Shown one piece after another: positions 34,286-47,120 of a stretch of DNA of 64,000 nucleotides. The stretch's first letter is position 1. The number at the start of each line of letters is the position of its first letter. The position numbers and the translations under genes are program-made. The notes below the pieces were generated by a model. It had not been told where the DNA came from and made no database searches. It worked only from the letters and a program-made list of their open reading frames with translations. Source of the stretch: Eucommia ulmoides. Taxonomy: Eukaryota; Streptophyta; Magnoliopsida; Garryales; Eucommiaceae. Location of the stretch: contig CM028330.1 in the NCBI GenBank assembly GCA_016647705.1, positions 30,894,649-30,958,648 of the forward strand, in the 5' to 3' direction.

Positions 34286-35337
34286 CGGGATGGTTTCTAA
34301 TTTATTTAGACTTGAAAAGTCCATTTTGGTTAGTGGTGTTTGGTAACAAGGATTTGGAGCCACGGAATTGGAATTGAAATGGAACCGTTTTCTTAGGTTC
34401 TAGGAGCAAATTTGTTTAAATATATGTATATTGGAACTTCCTTGATAAATTATAATTGAATTCACAATTATAATTTTAATTATATTTGTATTTTGAATTT
34501 GTAATAATTGTATTGATTTTTTATCATTGTAAAATTGACTCGATAAGGCGATAATTATAGCCATCGCTGTCGTACTGTAAAATTTCTCAGATTTATAAAT
34601 ATTAAAATTTGTACCAAATTTTTATAAAATAAAATATTGATCGTTTGGTTTTAGTATTAATTCTCCAAGGAGAGAAACCGCGTGGCGGCCTTGGAAAACC
34701 AGGGCATTACATTCTTTAAGTTCAGGAGTCGGTTATGCTTGGGGAATGTTTTACGCACCCCAAGACACTCATCCATAAATGGTACCTTAATCTAAATAGA
34801 TATTCACTGTTAGACACTTTCCAATCAGTTTTCTTTGATTTACTTAAACAATAATAATTCCTGTTTTTAAAGTTATTCCTCTTTTTATGTATTTTAACAT
34901 GATGTAATGAAAAGCAGATAAATCCTACAGCTAATACTAGTCAGCGACACCCAATAACAGTTTATACATAGACATAAATGTAAATATGCAAGCTATACTA
35001 AATGAAATGCAATCTAAGACTAAATTGTTTGGATATACGACCGAACCCGCACGTGAGTTGCCTACGTATCTCGAATGAGAATTAGGTCTTTATGTAGTTC
35101 GTTTTGGTTAGGGTAAAAACTATTTTTTATTGTCTGTGGTGACCAAACCCATATCATAGGTTTCATACATACTTTGTGTGGTTACCAAAAATTAGGTCAA
35201 ACTTAGTTCATTCTTGTTACTTTTAAAGCTGAGTTGATTTTAGTTAATGACTATTTTTGTTTTAGTTATAAAATTAGTTTCTTTTAGTTATAAAACTGAT
35301 TTATTTTAGTTAATTTTAGTTGTAAACAACCTAAATC

Positions 35338-36920
35338 ACAACATTAGTTATTATTAACAGTTTTTAAAGTTATGAACAACCTGAATCACAACCTTAGTGG
35401 TAGCACGTGGAATACACAGCTACTTACTTTCGCAAGTATACGAGGTCTAAGTTTTAATATAGTAGATCTTTGAAGATCGGATATCATGCCCACAGGGAAA
35501 AGTGTAAATAATTGAATACCGCAATTTACGTAGGCTCATATTATCCTGACGATTAAAGAAATGATTTAAAATAAAACTAAGCTAAACTACAATTAGTGGG
35601 TTAATCCTAACTAAGTTGATTAACTAGGGATTAATTTCGTTCACTTAATACATGTTTGATTTCGTTTAGTTAACAATAACGGAGTTTAGGTATTCGAGAA
35701 TCTCTGTTCGTAAACTCCTCCGCCACCTATTCCGAGTGTAAGACAGGGGAATACACGACTTCGTGTCAACAAAAAAGTCCCCCTCAATGTCTTCACGACT
35801 CTAGGCCGCATGAGTCTTAACCCAACGTCATCGATTGCACACTAACTAACGCCCTCCGAGGTCGTTAATTCGTAACGATGTGTTTACCCTAGTTCGAATC
35901 CAGGGTTACCTCTTCCGAGTGTCAAACCCTAGATTCTCAAATCCAACCCTAATACCATTACAAGCATACTAAGATCATCATCAAATGATAAACACAATCG
36001 TATTTAAAAGCAACAACCGTTAAATAAACATATAATAAACCAAACGAGTATTTACATGAATTACATCTAACCCTAACTAATCTCTAATTAAACTAACATG
36101 ATCTTAGCCATTACAATATTAAATCAAGAGGATATCATCAATATCAATAATAAACATTAAGTACAAAGATGGAAACAAGGGAAGAAAAATCAAATCTCAA
36201 AGTGGAGTAGTCCACTTTCGCCAAAGAACAATCCTCCCGAGCTTCCTCTTCTCCATTGATGAACTTTCTCTTTTAGCTCTTCAAGAATTGGCCAAGAACA
36301 CTTCCTAAAACTAATCTAATCTACTTCCTATATTATCTAATCCTAATTAAGGTTAAAAGAGTTCTCAAAACATGATTCGGGCCTCTTTTAACAATTGGGG
36401 GAGAAAATGGTTAAAAAGTAAGGTTTGAAAAATATCTTCAAAATATCTAAAAATAGATATTTCTATGCAGAGTGTTATTGCCTAAGCGGTGGTTCACCAC
36501 CTAGGCAGTGGTTGAGTCAGTTAAGCTTCTGTCGGATCTTTGCCTAGGCGGTGGTTTCTCCGCCTTGGCGATGGTTACTAGCACAACATTCTGATGTTAT
36601 TTCGCCTAGGTGGTGGTTCAGCACTTCAGCACTCCAACTTTCTACCTCTTTTCCACCTAGGCGGTGGTCTTTATGCACCGAAACCCTGTTCTTCACGTTT
36701 TGTTCACCTTTTCTCCACCGTTTTCACTTGTTTATCGCTCGTTAATGTCCCTTCACCTGTTTTACACTAAAACAAACTAAAACGCAATTAAATATAACTA
36801 ATACGCTTGAAAACTAACAAATTCGGTTTTGAAATAGATAGGTATTTTACACCTATCACTTAGTTATTATTAACAGTTTTTAAAGTTGTGAACAACCTGA
36901 ATCACAACATGACATGTACA
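35338..36920. repeat. Tandem duplication split by LTR-X
   Basis: A unit of about 58 bp, ending in GAACAACCTGAATCACAAC and containing AGTTATTATTAACAG, is present in tandem in the Ogre-like LTR. One copy ends just before 35398 and the next resumes at 36859, so the solo LTR-X sits at the repeat joint. Confidence 0.7.
35398..36858 (-). mobile_element. Solo LTR-X in Ogre-like LTR
   Basis: This is a 1,461-bp LTR on the minus strand with ends TGGTAGCACG and CACCTATCA as written. A perfect duplication, CTTAG, flanks it (35393-35397 and 36859-36863). It resembles the solo copy at 20437-21964 most closely, including the CCTAGGCGGTGG cluster (36480-36675) and one GTGTAAGACAGG module. Confidence 0.9.
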
Positions 36921-37566
36921 TAAGATTCTTTGTTTTTGTCAAGAACACCTTGAATTAACTCTTTTGTTTTGGTTAGTTAGTGTTAGTGTGTGACTTGTTA
37001 CTTGAAAAAGGGAAAAAAAAATACCATCTATTTATGTCAGTCCTACTCATAACTAAGGAAAACGTGAAGGTTTCTGAAGAAACACACATATTCCTTCTCA
37101 GCCACAAGGGTCTGTCGATGTAGTATATAAGTATATATGTATATAAGTGCCAGTCTATAAGACAACTTGGCTGTGAACTTGATGTTTAGTAGAAAGAAAA
37201 TCTGATTATTAGTAGTTGTATAGTTAATATTAACAGTTAGTAAAGAGTCGGTGTAAAGTTCTTGGGAGAATCGAAGAAAGTATGTACAACTCATAGTGTG
37301 ATTGAAGTTTTGTTTGAATCCTCACATGTTCTCAGACGTTCTTGAGATGCTTGGAATAGTTTTGTATGATTTGGACAAAGTTTGGTTGTTGTAGCAAAAA
37401 TTAAGTGTTTGTTTGGTTGTTATGACAAAATCAAGTGTTTATTTTGCCCTTTTTAGGCTTTATTTGTTATGTACATGAAATTAAAGTGTGTTAATTACAT
37501 GATTATTCTATATACAAGAAACATACACAAGTTTAAACCAAAATCATAGGGGGTTTTGAAGAAATA

Positions 37567-37817
37567 TACCTACTTAAGGGATGTGGTCTTCCCTAAGTGA
37601 TTTACCTTTTTTTTCTCCTTGATCTTCTTGGTTGGATGTTGATCAGTGATTTTAGATATCTTGAGTTCTTTCTCCAAGAACCTCAAGAACATCCTACTTA
37701 GGGGATGTGGTTGTCCCTAAGTAGCTATCTCTCTTCCTCCTTGATCCTCTTAGCTTGGTGTTGATCGGTGACCGTCAATCTCTTGAGTTCTTGCCCCAAG
37801 AACTTCAAGAACACCTT
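37567..37817 (-). repeat. 125-bp tandem duplication in Ogre-like LTR
   Basis: Two tandem units of about 125 bp each contain CCTACTTAGGGGATGTGG-like sequence followed by CTTGAGTTCTTKCYCCAAGA. They lie on the transcribed side of the TATA box at 37954, so they would fall in the early transcript. Confidence 0.7.
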
Positions 37818-37953
37818 TGGGGACCGTATTTCAGAAAAATAACGGCGTGTTATTTGAGAAATATGCTTAAAAATCCTAGAACCTGAGAGAGTTGCTTGAG
37901 TTTAGAAAGAGAAGCTAGCCATTCAACGCTTGGAAAATAAAGACCCCAACACC

Positions 37954-37966
37954 TCTATTTATAGGC
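37954..37966 (-). promoter_or_regulatory. TATA box of Ogre-like LTR
   Basis: CCTATAAATAGAGG on the minus strand is a strong plant TATA box. It lies about 1.5 kb into the LTR from its 5' end. Confidence 0.55.
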
Positions 37967-39468
37967 TAGGAGACTGCGCATTCATCTATTTGTAGGTTAT
38001 CCCAGCCTCTTCCTTGACGTGTGTTTGTCCTAGGGGACATGTTGTCTTGCTTTGGTTTTGTTTTGTGTTGCACGAATTTAGGATGGAATGGAAGATTCTC
38101 AAAGATTTGGTAATCAGTACCAAATCTTTTCAAATATTTGGTAATGATGGAAATCATTACTAATTATTGGAAATAATTACCCTCCCTCCAATCATATTCC
38201 TTGCACATGGGTGCATTAATGGATCAATGTGACACACCTGGTTAAGTTTAGGGGCTATGTACCAGTTAGTTTCACTATTTTGGTTAAGTTTCCATTAATG
38301 TTTTCCAAGTGCATTGAATCTAGTATTTATGTGTCATGATTTCATTTAATGCTCTTCTATGAGTCATTACTTGGTGAGAACTCCTACGGTTGGTTTCGGA
38401 TGGAATCGGGTTAACTTTCCTTGTAACCAATAGTTGATTTGCAAGTTCTTAGTTAGCCCTAAGATAGTTTGGTGAAAATATCTACATCCTTTGAACCTAG
38501 TCCTTCCATGTTATCCCAATCATTTATTTCTTAATGGTATGTACATTTAATGAATAGTGTGGGTGGAAAACCAATTTGATTTGGTTTCGGTAACAGGTAG
38601 TCACGATTCAAGGTTTTCAATTACACCTAAGATATTTTGCTCAAAATATCTAGATACCTTGAATGTATCCTATCCATTTAATCCCAATAATTTAATTCTT
38701 TATGGTATGGGCATTTAATGCACATTAAATTCCTAACTTAGGTGGCGAACCGAATCAATTTAGTTTCGATAACGGTTGGTCATACCCTAAGCGTCTTTGT
38801 TTCCTTCCTTAGCCATTTGGTAGGAAACTTCTAGGAAATTTACTTTATCATTTCAAGGCCTATTTTGTGGGACTTTAATGATGGTTGGTCCCTTGATTCA
38901 TTGGGCTTAGGGTGGATTGTCAACACATCTTGGATTGGTGTAAATCCAAATCAAGCCCAATTCTTAAATCACCTTGGTGATTTAGGGCTTTGTCATGGAC
39001 TTTACAAGACTTTATAAAGGTCTATTGGATTGTTTTTAGGCATTATTTTATGTGGTATGCATAAATGAAACAATTATTTTTGTTCTTAAACCAACAAGAT
39101 TCAATGGTTGTAAATGTTTCAAGGTCAGGGTAGGTAACCGAGTTAATTGTTTGAAATATCCTACAATTTAAGTGAAGTGGCTAATTTTTATCTATACTAA
39201 AGATGATTTAATGAAAAATCAAAATTTAATAAATTCATTTTAGACCTTCTTAAATTATGGGAATTTCGAGGTTAACCCGAAACTTTTACTTAGCTATCTT
39301 TAATCAATTTTAATAGTTTTGTGTTTTTGTCATGTTTTTGGGTATTTTTACATATTATATAGTGTGATATTAGGTAGAAATTAATTCCCATTAAACCTAA
39401 GTTTAAAGTTTATCTGAACTTGTACTTGATCCAACACTGATTGGGCGGGACAAAATGTGGTGTTTACA

Positions 39469-40269
39469 CACATAAGCATGAATATCATTTTTGTGATATA
39501 CTCACATTAGTATTATATGACATGTATAATATAGTCGCATAAGTATAAATATCACATGTACAATTTGTGTGACAAGATCAATTGACTACACAATTCATTA
39601 CATTAAACATTTTATGACATCATGAAAACTTAATATCTCAACAGTTATCTTGAATAAAATTATGAAATCAAGAAATGAAGAGTTTAAGAATCCAAAATAT
39701 GAAGATGATTCTTTTAGTACGTATAACACTCTTATACCAACATATATTAACTCATTAGGGTCTACATACACACTCATTGTATTTCAAATTATGATATTTA
39801 TACCGGTTCATATTTTTTATTTTATTTTTTGAAAAAATAAATTAGTGTTCATTGAAATGGTCTTAACATGTGTCAAATGTAATAGAAACATGCACAATAT
39901 TTTAGGACCTTAAACCAATTTAAAAAGAAAAAAAAATAGAGATCATGGAAAAACATTGACCAGTTTACAAATTGGTTAACTAAAGTTTTTAGCAAGTCAA
40001 ACTGTTAGCCATCATTGTCGCTAAAAAAATAAAAAATAAAAAATAAAAAACATAGCCAATATATAAATAAAAATGGTAATGATTCAAACAGCAAAATAGA
40101 AATTGTCAATCTTGGTAAACAAGCCATCATTATCTCTATCAAAGATTTTGAAATCGATTGTCTTCCTAATCAAATGACATGACAGTTCGAGCATATAACA
40201 CTCTTAAATTCTTTGCCTGACTTCTATTTAAAATCACAACAGATCATGTCGAAGGCTACAAATCAAGGA
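39469..40269. other. Non-coding flank between LTRs
   Basis: The first 100 bp continue the tandem array seen at 33010-33234. The rest is AT-rich with no recognised gene; a 60-codon frame at 39650-39832 looks fortuitous. It ends at the copia solo LTR. Confidence 0.5.
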
Positions 40270-41974
40270 TGTTGACTCTAGATATTTTAATGGACAAATT
40301 AACATGATATTTTACAAAACTAATATTTTTATTGAGTGATTTTAAAATTGAGTTCCGATTGAGCAAGTGAAAAGAATGTTGAATTTTAAATATAATACTT
40401 GATGATGGTTTTTAAGATGGTATTTGACAAATGATTTAAGATGGTTGCAAATAAAGATATTGAAGATTTTTTCGAGTAGAATTTTTTATTTTTAATTTCT
40501 AGGTAAAACAACTCAATACTTTGTATTCTCTTAATGCAACTCAATTAGAATCACGCACGACACTTATTAAATTGATTAAATTATGTGTGTTATGATAAGA
40601 AGTGATAAATTTACGAGTCTAAATATTTTTCAAAAAGTGCCGATCAAATAAAATACTTTAAAAATAAAAAAGAATTGATTTTTGGCCAAGATGGTCGTTC
40701 GATAATATGACTGATCGACTAGGAGATTCAGGATGGGAAAAATTAAGTTTTAGGCTTGAATAGTCAACCAATGAGAAACCGGTCGAGTGGGAGATTCAGG
40801 ATGGTGTTTTTGGCAGTTGACGTCCGGTCAACCGATTGGTTGCCAACAGCTGAAAATATATGCAGTTGAAAGAGCAATCGGTCAACTGCATGGATGGTCG
40901 GTCAACAGATGGTTTAGTTTTTAGAAAGTTTGATCAAGTCATTTTTCGAGATCTTCAACCCAACTCCTATGATTTTGAATGTAATAAAATCATATTTAAA
41001 GGGTTTTTTAATATATTTCATATATCAATCTTATATATTTGAATACCTTATTAATTAGTCCTTATATAACTTGATTTTATTAGATTAACCGTTAAAACTA
41101 CTTTCTATTTTTAAGGGATTTGAATAAAAGTTTAGGGGACAAAATTGAGTTTTAGAAAGAGTATTTTAGGATCAAATATACCCAATTTAAAATAGTATAT
41201 TATATGGGGTCTATGTATAACATTAATAGTCTTACGTTTTAAAAAATATCCGTTATAGGCATACTTAGACATCAATCAAGAGTAAGAGTTTAAATCAACC
41301 ACATTCATAAAGAGAGTAGTCGTTTGCTGAAAGAAGAATTGAGAGAAAAAAATTTGCATTGAAAAAATTGTTGTTCTTGTTATACAGAATTTGAGTTGTA
41401 CCTTTGATCTTCTTAAAGAAATCCTGGTGAGATTGTTATTGTTTACTTGATCAAATTAATTGTACTTTAATTGATTAAAATCTTTTAATTGAACTTGTAG
41501 TATTTTTCGTGTGAAAAAATGTTTTTTATTTATAATATCTTGAAAATCCTATGAAATGGTTTTTGCCTATGAAATCTGATTGATACTATCTTTATGCTTT
41601 AAAATTGAGTAAAATCATATTTGTATTCTTATGTAGTTCTATCACATAGTATATCGGGATATTAATTGAGCATATATTGTATTGAGGTGGTAGAAGCTTC
41701 TATAGGAAGAAACATTTACATACTTTTTTTTATTTGTGAGTGTTGGAGGATTAGACACATTGAGTCGATGTCTAATCAGGGTTTATGCTTGATTGTTAGC
41801 CTATAAAATGATTAGGTTTGATTTTTCCTATAAAATGATTAGGTAAGTCTTTAGCATGGTAAAAATATAGTTAGGTTTGATTCTTAGCCTGCAAAAGAAT
41901 TAGGTTCTTCTTAAGTCCGGTAAAAAAAAATTGTAAAGTTTTGATTCTATGCCTGGAAAAAGAATAAAGTTAGT

Positions 41975-43272
41975 TGGTGGCGGAATATTACGTCATCACT
42001 TTCTTCACAAGTGTACGGGTCAAGTTTTAGTATAGATAGGAAGGAGTGGGGGTTGTCGTATCTACAGGGATTGGTTGAGATTATTATCGAGTACCGCGAT
42101 TATCATAACCTAATTTTATCTAGGCGACATAAATGAAGTTTATAATTAATAATTATTAATACTTAGTTAATTAATCTAATTATACTAATATTATATTGTG
42201 ATGTTTAGGGAAAAGATTGCCTAGGGATTAATTTCGTTTACAAAAATGTGTTTGGTCTCGTTTAGTTTACAATAACGACGTTTGACCTATCCGACAATCT
42301 CTGTATCGTAAAATCACTCGCCACCTCTCCCAAGTGTAAGACGAGTGAAAATGTGACTTCGCGTCAACGAAGAAGTCCCCCTCAATGTCTTAACGACACT
42401 AGGTCACATGAGTCTTGCCCCAACGTCATTGATTGCACACTTTCTAACTTCCTCACAGGTTATTAGATCGTCGTGTTGTGTTTACCCTAGTCCGAATTCA
42501 GGGTTACCTCTCCCGAGTGTCAAACCCCGTATTCTCTAATTATCTAAACAATCATAATATCAAAGAATAACAGTAAACACAATCAAATAACGAAGAACAA
42601 CCATTAACGAAACACAAACTCAAACAAATAACAATTTCATAAAATATATTAATCCCTAAACAAAATCCGTTTAACTCATAGACATAACCATTTATACAAT
42701 GAAAACCAAGCTAAACATGCTCAACAACCTACCAAACTTAAGAAAATAACGAGAAAAATGGAAGAACTTAGCCGTAGTCTGAAGATTTGCCGCTAAAACC
42801 GTCCAACGATCGCTTCTCCTTTAATGCAACGTGTTCTTCTCTTTCGTAATTGGTTGAGCACACCCCAAAACACTCTCAAAATATTAGGAACCCTAATTGG
42901 TCTCCTATGGCTGGGGGTTCAAAAAGGAGAGAGGAGAGAGGCTTTAATAGAAAGCAAAATATCTAAAAACAAATCTAACAGCTGTGCAGAGTAACCGTCA
43001 CGGCGGTGGGTATGTCGGTTAAGCCATGGCCTCGGCGGTGGGATAAGGGACCTCTTTGTAGTTTCACCGCCTAAGCGATGGATGTTCAGCAAGAATAAGG
43101 CCCTCTCTGTATATTGACCGCTGCGGCGGTGGGCTGATTTTCTGAATTATGTCATCTTACTTGTTTTTCCACCGTTCTTGGTCCGATTTGATTGTTTATG
43201 ATCCATTTTCATGCCCTTTCACCCCACACACATGATTTATACAAAAATACATAAAAACATATTAAAATCACT
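41975..43272 (-). mobile_element. 3' LTR of LTR-X element, 5'-truncated
   Basis: It is nearly the same as the 5' LTR at 45690-47083 but lacks about 90 bp at its start. The minus-strand break is at ACCACCACATGG followed by AGTGATTTTAATATG, joining internal sequence to mid-U3. One CTCTCCCAAGTGTAAGACGA module and GCC palindromes (43000-43130) are present. Confidence 0.8.
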
Positions 43273-44600
43273 CCATGTGGTGGTTTAGAATTTCAATATT
43301 CGATAATAGTAAGCTTCATTCTAGATCCTGTTAAAGTGTATGTGATAAAACTCAAATATACAACTATCCATTGATTAGATGGGATTATCCCTCAATAAAG
43401 TTCATGACTAAAATGTTTTAGATATAGGGAATCCATAAGCCTGACCTGCGTTCTATTCTCCACTAATGTGGGCTCGGAGAAATCCAACAAGATCATTAGG
43501 ACTTGGTTCGGTTTTGGATAAATGGCCAAGTGTATATCAAAATAGAAAACGGGTTAACGTCGTTAACTTGATGATACCTGAGGCATATGTTTGGCACTCT
43601 CACACTCTAAATCCCATAGATAAAATTGAAACAACCTTGAACATACATTTAAAAATGACATACTCACTTATCAAAAGAAACGGAAATGGTACTATATATA
43701 CATATGCTTTTTTTTAAACAACGTTACCATACCCCCAAACTCAATTGATTATTAAAATTTCATGGGTGTGGTTTTTAAACAAAATAAAAACGACAAGTGA
43801 GTACTCAAATACCGAACCAATTAAAAGTTTGTCCTAAACCCAACCGCTCACTTCAAGTAGCATTTGCAACTGCTAACTTGATTTACTCAAATTGTGCCTT
43901 TAATTCAGCGATAAAGGTTTTGGAAAAAGTTCAATCGGACAGGGTATTTGTTAAGTGTTCAAAATTGAAACGGTTTTTAAGCTTAGCTAGGGTAACGAGG
44001 GATAAACATTTAACTAGTTAAGCTTCAAAGGCTCAAGCTTTAAAAACGAATGCCTAAATCATATCTCCCAAACTATCTCGCCTAGGATTTCGCCTCGAAT
44101 TTCCCCCAAATCAAATTCTAAAATCCCTATTGTCATGAATTTGGTTGACAGATAATCGTTTTCAAATCAAATAGACAGTTATACATTGAGTTTACGTGCT
44201 CGTGTATTTAGAATCTACAATAACTTTTACTAAAACGATACGTTAAGCATATAGAACACACATGAATGAGCTTTAAGTTCGACCTTAATAAACAACTAGG
44301 GGACAGACTCATCATCAAGTAATGGCCCAGATGAATTCAAAACTCAACACATAAAAACAACTAAACTAAACAAACATGCATACAATAAAAATAAAACAAC
44401 ATAAACTAACAATACTAAAATACTACACATCACTTCCGTACTTAAAACAAGCAGTGTCCTCAGCGGCCCAATCATCAATTTCAACATATAGAACTAAAGC
44501 ATGCAAACGAAGGGGGTCTCGCCTCCGAATCAAGTATGTTGTGATGGATTTAACTTATTTTTAACCTTGGGTTACCTCCCAAGAGGTGCTTGGTTTATGG
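43273..44600 (-). other. LTR-X internal region, 3' side
   Basis: The part at 43273-43500 matches the reverse of 22260-22500 and the part at 44040-44600 matches 18740-19330, so this is shared internal sequence. The frames at 43466-43717 and 43797-44021 (plus strand) are not recognised and run against the element. Confidence 0.55.
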
Positions 44601-44603
44601 TCG

Positions 44604-45540
44604 TCAGCCTGACATGCCGAAGTGCGAGTTAAAGAGCGGCTTCCGCCCGTAGTAAGTGTCGTACAACACCACATATGGGTCTTGGTTCAGTACGCCCTCA
44701 AGGCTGGCAAGATGTGGCATTATTTGATCCAAGATTTCAACAAGATGCTCCACCAACTCATGTACTTGGTGGGCATCGGAGAACGTTGCTAATGGGGATG
44801 AATAATAAGTAAGCCACATTGGATCCTCATAAATATGAGCGTTTGAGATAAGTGGTCGAATTACTATTTGGATCTCCAAGGATGAAGAATCACAATCGTT
44901 GATCCAGTCTTGGGTTTCTAGCTCATTCAGATAATTATAGTTGAATTCTCCCAAGCTCTTTCTACTCGCTTCCGACTCCTCACGGTGGCTTTCACTGAAT
45001 GTGGCTTGTGAATCTCCCAATGCCACCATGTCTGATTCGGCCTCAATCAAGCAGATTATCTGACTAATTTACGTCTGCAAAGATATAATGGTCGCATCAA
45101 TTTCAGTGCAAATCATCTCAATATTGTCAAAACGATTTTCGTGCTCGTTGATCCGATCATTTGTTTCCATTAAGACTTTCTAAGTTTCCCAATGACAGTA
45201 GCGAAGATTTCTTCCAAATTGGGGAAAGACTCCTTATATTTTCTCGGTGTGTCAATCCATGGCGCCATAGTATTGACACTCTAATAATCAAAGGCTACCA
45301 TGTCTTCTAACAACCGATAGGCTTCGTCCACGGATAATTGGTCGAAAGAGGTTATACGATTTCCTCCTTCAACCCATATTCTGGTTGCGGTCTGTAACCC
45401 GTCAAGAAAAATCAGCAGAGGATATTCCCTAGGGAAACCATGATTTGGATACCGTGATAGAGATTCCTTGTATCGATCCCAAGCATTATAAAATGGCTCA
45501 GAATCCCGTTAAAAGAAACGCAAAAGTATATGTCGTTCTG
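44604..45540 (-). pseudogene. LTR-X gag remnant
   Basis: The minus strand gives a gypsy gag-like domain: EPFYNAWDRYKESLSRYPNH, YPLLIFLDGLQTATRIWVEG and LSVDEAYRLLEDMVAFDY, comparable to the EQFHECWDQMKDLLRQCPHH segment of the Athila gag at 49360. A stop follows AFDY. Downstream, an open 148-codon frame (44604-45050) is rich in Asp and Glu and not recognised. It would be a capsid-like protein, but stops and frameshifts break it. Confidence 0.7.
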
Positions 45541-45668
45541 ACATCTTCAAGCACCTTGTAGGAAAACAAAAACAAAAAACTACAAAGAAAAATTATACAC
45601 AAAAGAAATGTCTAAATTAAAATTGGGTCACTTACTCACAATATCGACAATAATCTAAAACACAATCT

Positions 45669-45689
45669 CCGATAATGGCGCCAAAAACT
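45669..45689 (-). promoter_or_regulatory. Primer-binding site of LTR-X element
   Basis: AGTTTTTGGCGCCATTATCGG on the minus strand directly follows the 5' LTR. It matches the TGGCGCCGTTGCCGGGGA-type PBS of Athila-lineage elements, with two changes. Confidence 0.75.
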
Positions 45690-47083
45690 TGGTGGCAAAA
45701 TATTACGTCGTCACTTTCTCCGCAAGTGTACGGGTCAAGTTTTAGTATAGATGGGAAGGAGTAGGGGTTGTCGTATCCACAGGGATTTGTTGAGATTATT
45801 ATCCAGTACCACGATTATCATAACCTAATTTTATCTAGGCGACATAAATGAAGTTTATAATTAATAATTACTAATACTAAGTTAATTAATCTAATTATAC
45901 TAATATTATATTGAGATATTTAGGGAAAATATTACCTAGGGATTAACTTTGTTTACAGAAATGTGTTTGATCTTGTTTAGTTTACAATAACGGCGTTTGA
46001 CCTATCCGACAATCTCTGTATTGTAAACTCACTCGCCACCTCTCCCGAGTGTAAGATGAGTAAATATGAGACTTCACGTCAATGAATAAGTCCCCCCTTA
46101 ATGTCTTAACAACACTAGATCACGTGAGTCTTGCCCCAACATCATTGATTGCACACTTTCTAACTCTCTCCCAGGTTATTAGATCGTCGCGTTGTATTTA
46201 CCCTAGTCTGAATTCGGGGTTACCTCTCCCGAATGTCAAACCCCATATTATCTAATTATATAAACAAGCATAATATCAAATAATAATGGTAAACACAATC
46301 AAATAACGAAGAACAACCATTAACAAAACACAAATTCTAACAAACAATAATTTCATAAAATATATTAATCCCTATACAAAATCCATTTAACTCATGGCTA
46401 TAACCATTTATATAATGAAAATCAAGCTAAACATACTCAACAACCTACCAAAGTTAAGAAAATAATGAGAGAAACAGAAGAACTTAGCTGTAGTCTGAAG
46501 ATTTACCGCTAAAGTCGTCCAACGATCGCTTCTTCTTTATTGCAATGTGTTCTTCTTCTTTCGAATTGGTTGAGCACACCCCAAAACACTTTCAAAATAT
46601 TAGGAACCCTAAGTGGTCTCCTATGGATAGGGGTTCAAAAAGGAGATAGGATAGAGGCTTAAACAGGGAGCAAAATATCTAAAACAAATATCTAACAGCT
46701 GTGCAGAGTGACCGCCACGGCGGTGAGTATGTCGGTTAAGCCATGGCCTCGGCGATGGACTCGACGGTGGGATAAAGGATCTCTCTGTTGTTTCACCACC
46801 TCAGTGGTGGATGTTTAGCAAAAATAAGGCTCTCTCTGCATATTGACCACCGCAGCAGTGGTCTGGACGCTGCGAGGGTAGTCTGATTTTCTGGATTATG
46901 CCATCTTGCTTGTTTTTCCCCTGTTCTTGGTCAGATTTGATCGCTTATAATCCGTTTTCATGTCTTTTCACCCCACACACCTGATTTATACAAAATCCAT
47001 AAAAACGTAATAAAAAAGTAATAAACGTACTCAAAAACTAACAATATTTGGTTCGAAATTAGATAGGTAGATCACACCTATCA
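45690..47083 (-). mobile_element. 5' LTR of LTR-X element
   Basis: This is a complete 1,394-bp LTR: starts TGATAGGTGTGATC at 47083, ends TTGCCACCA at 45690 (minus strand). It holds one CTCTCCCGAGTGTAAGATGA module and GCC palindromes at 46705-46880. Confidence 0.88.
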
Positions 47084-47120
47084 TTAGTCTTGAACCAGTG
47101 AAAAGGATTGTAAAGGTTTG

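Larger units (their letters stand above)
33535..34711. mobile_element. Solo LTR, Tekay/Del-like
   Basis: This is a 1,177-bp LTR with ends TGTAATACCCGG and GGGCATTACA and a perfect duplication TTCTT (33530-33534 and 34712-34716). The TGTAATACCC start is typical of chromovirus (Tekay/Del) LTRs, so the lineage is likely but unproven; orientation as written fits plus. It holds two long TA tracts and lies within the Ogre-like LTR. Confidence 0.88.
33235..39468 (-). mobile_element. Ogre-like solo LTR with two nested LTRs
   Basis: This is a complete LTR on the minus strand, starting TGTAAACACCACATTTTGTC at 39468 and ending GGGGTGCGTCA at 33235. A perfect duplication, CACAT, flanks it (33230-33234 and 39469-39473). 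Without its two nested solo LTRs it is about 3.6 kb, the size expected for Ogre/Tat LTRs. A TATA box (CCTATAAATAGAGG, minus strand) is at 37954-37966. There is no internal region, so it is a recombination relic. Confidence 0.88.
41975..47083 (-). mobile_element. LTR-X element with gag remnant
   Basis: This is a 5.1-kb non-autonomous gypsy element on the minus strand: 5' LTR 45690-47083, PBS, gag remnant, non-coding internal DNA, 3' LTR 41975 to about 43272. The perfect duplication TTAGT flanks it (41970-41974 and 47084-47088). No protease, RT or integrase exists, so it needed enzymes in trans, plausibly from Athila elements. The PPT and the first part of the 3' LTR are deleted. Confidence 0.9.
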
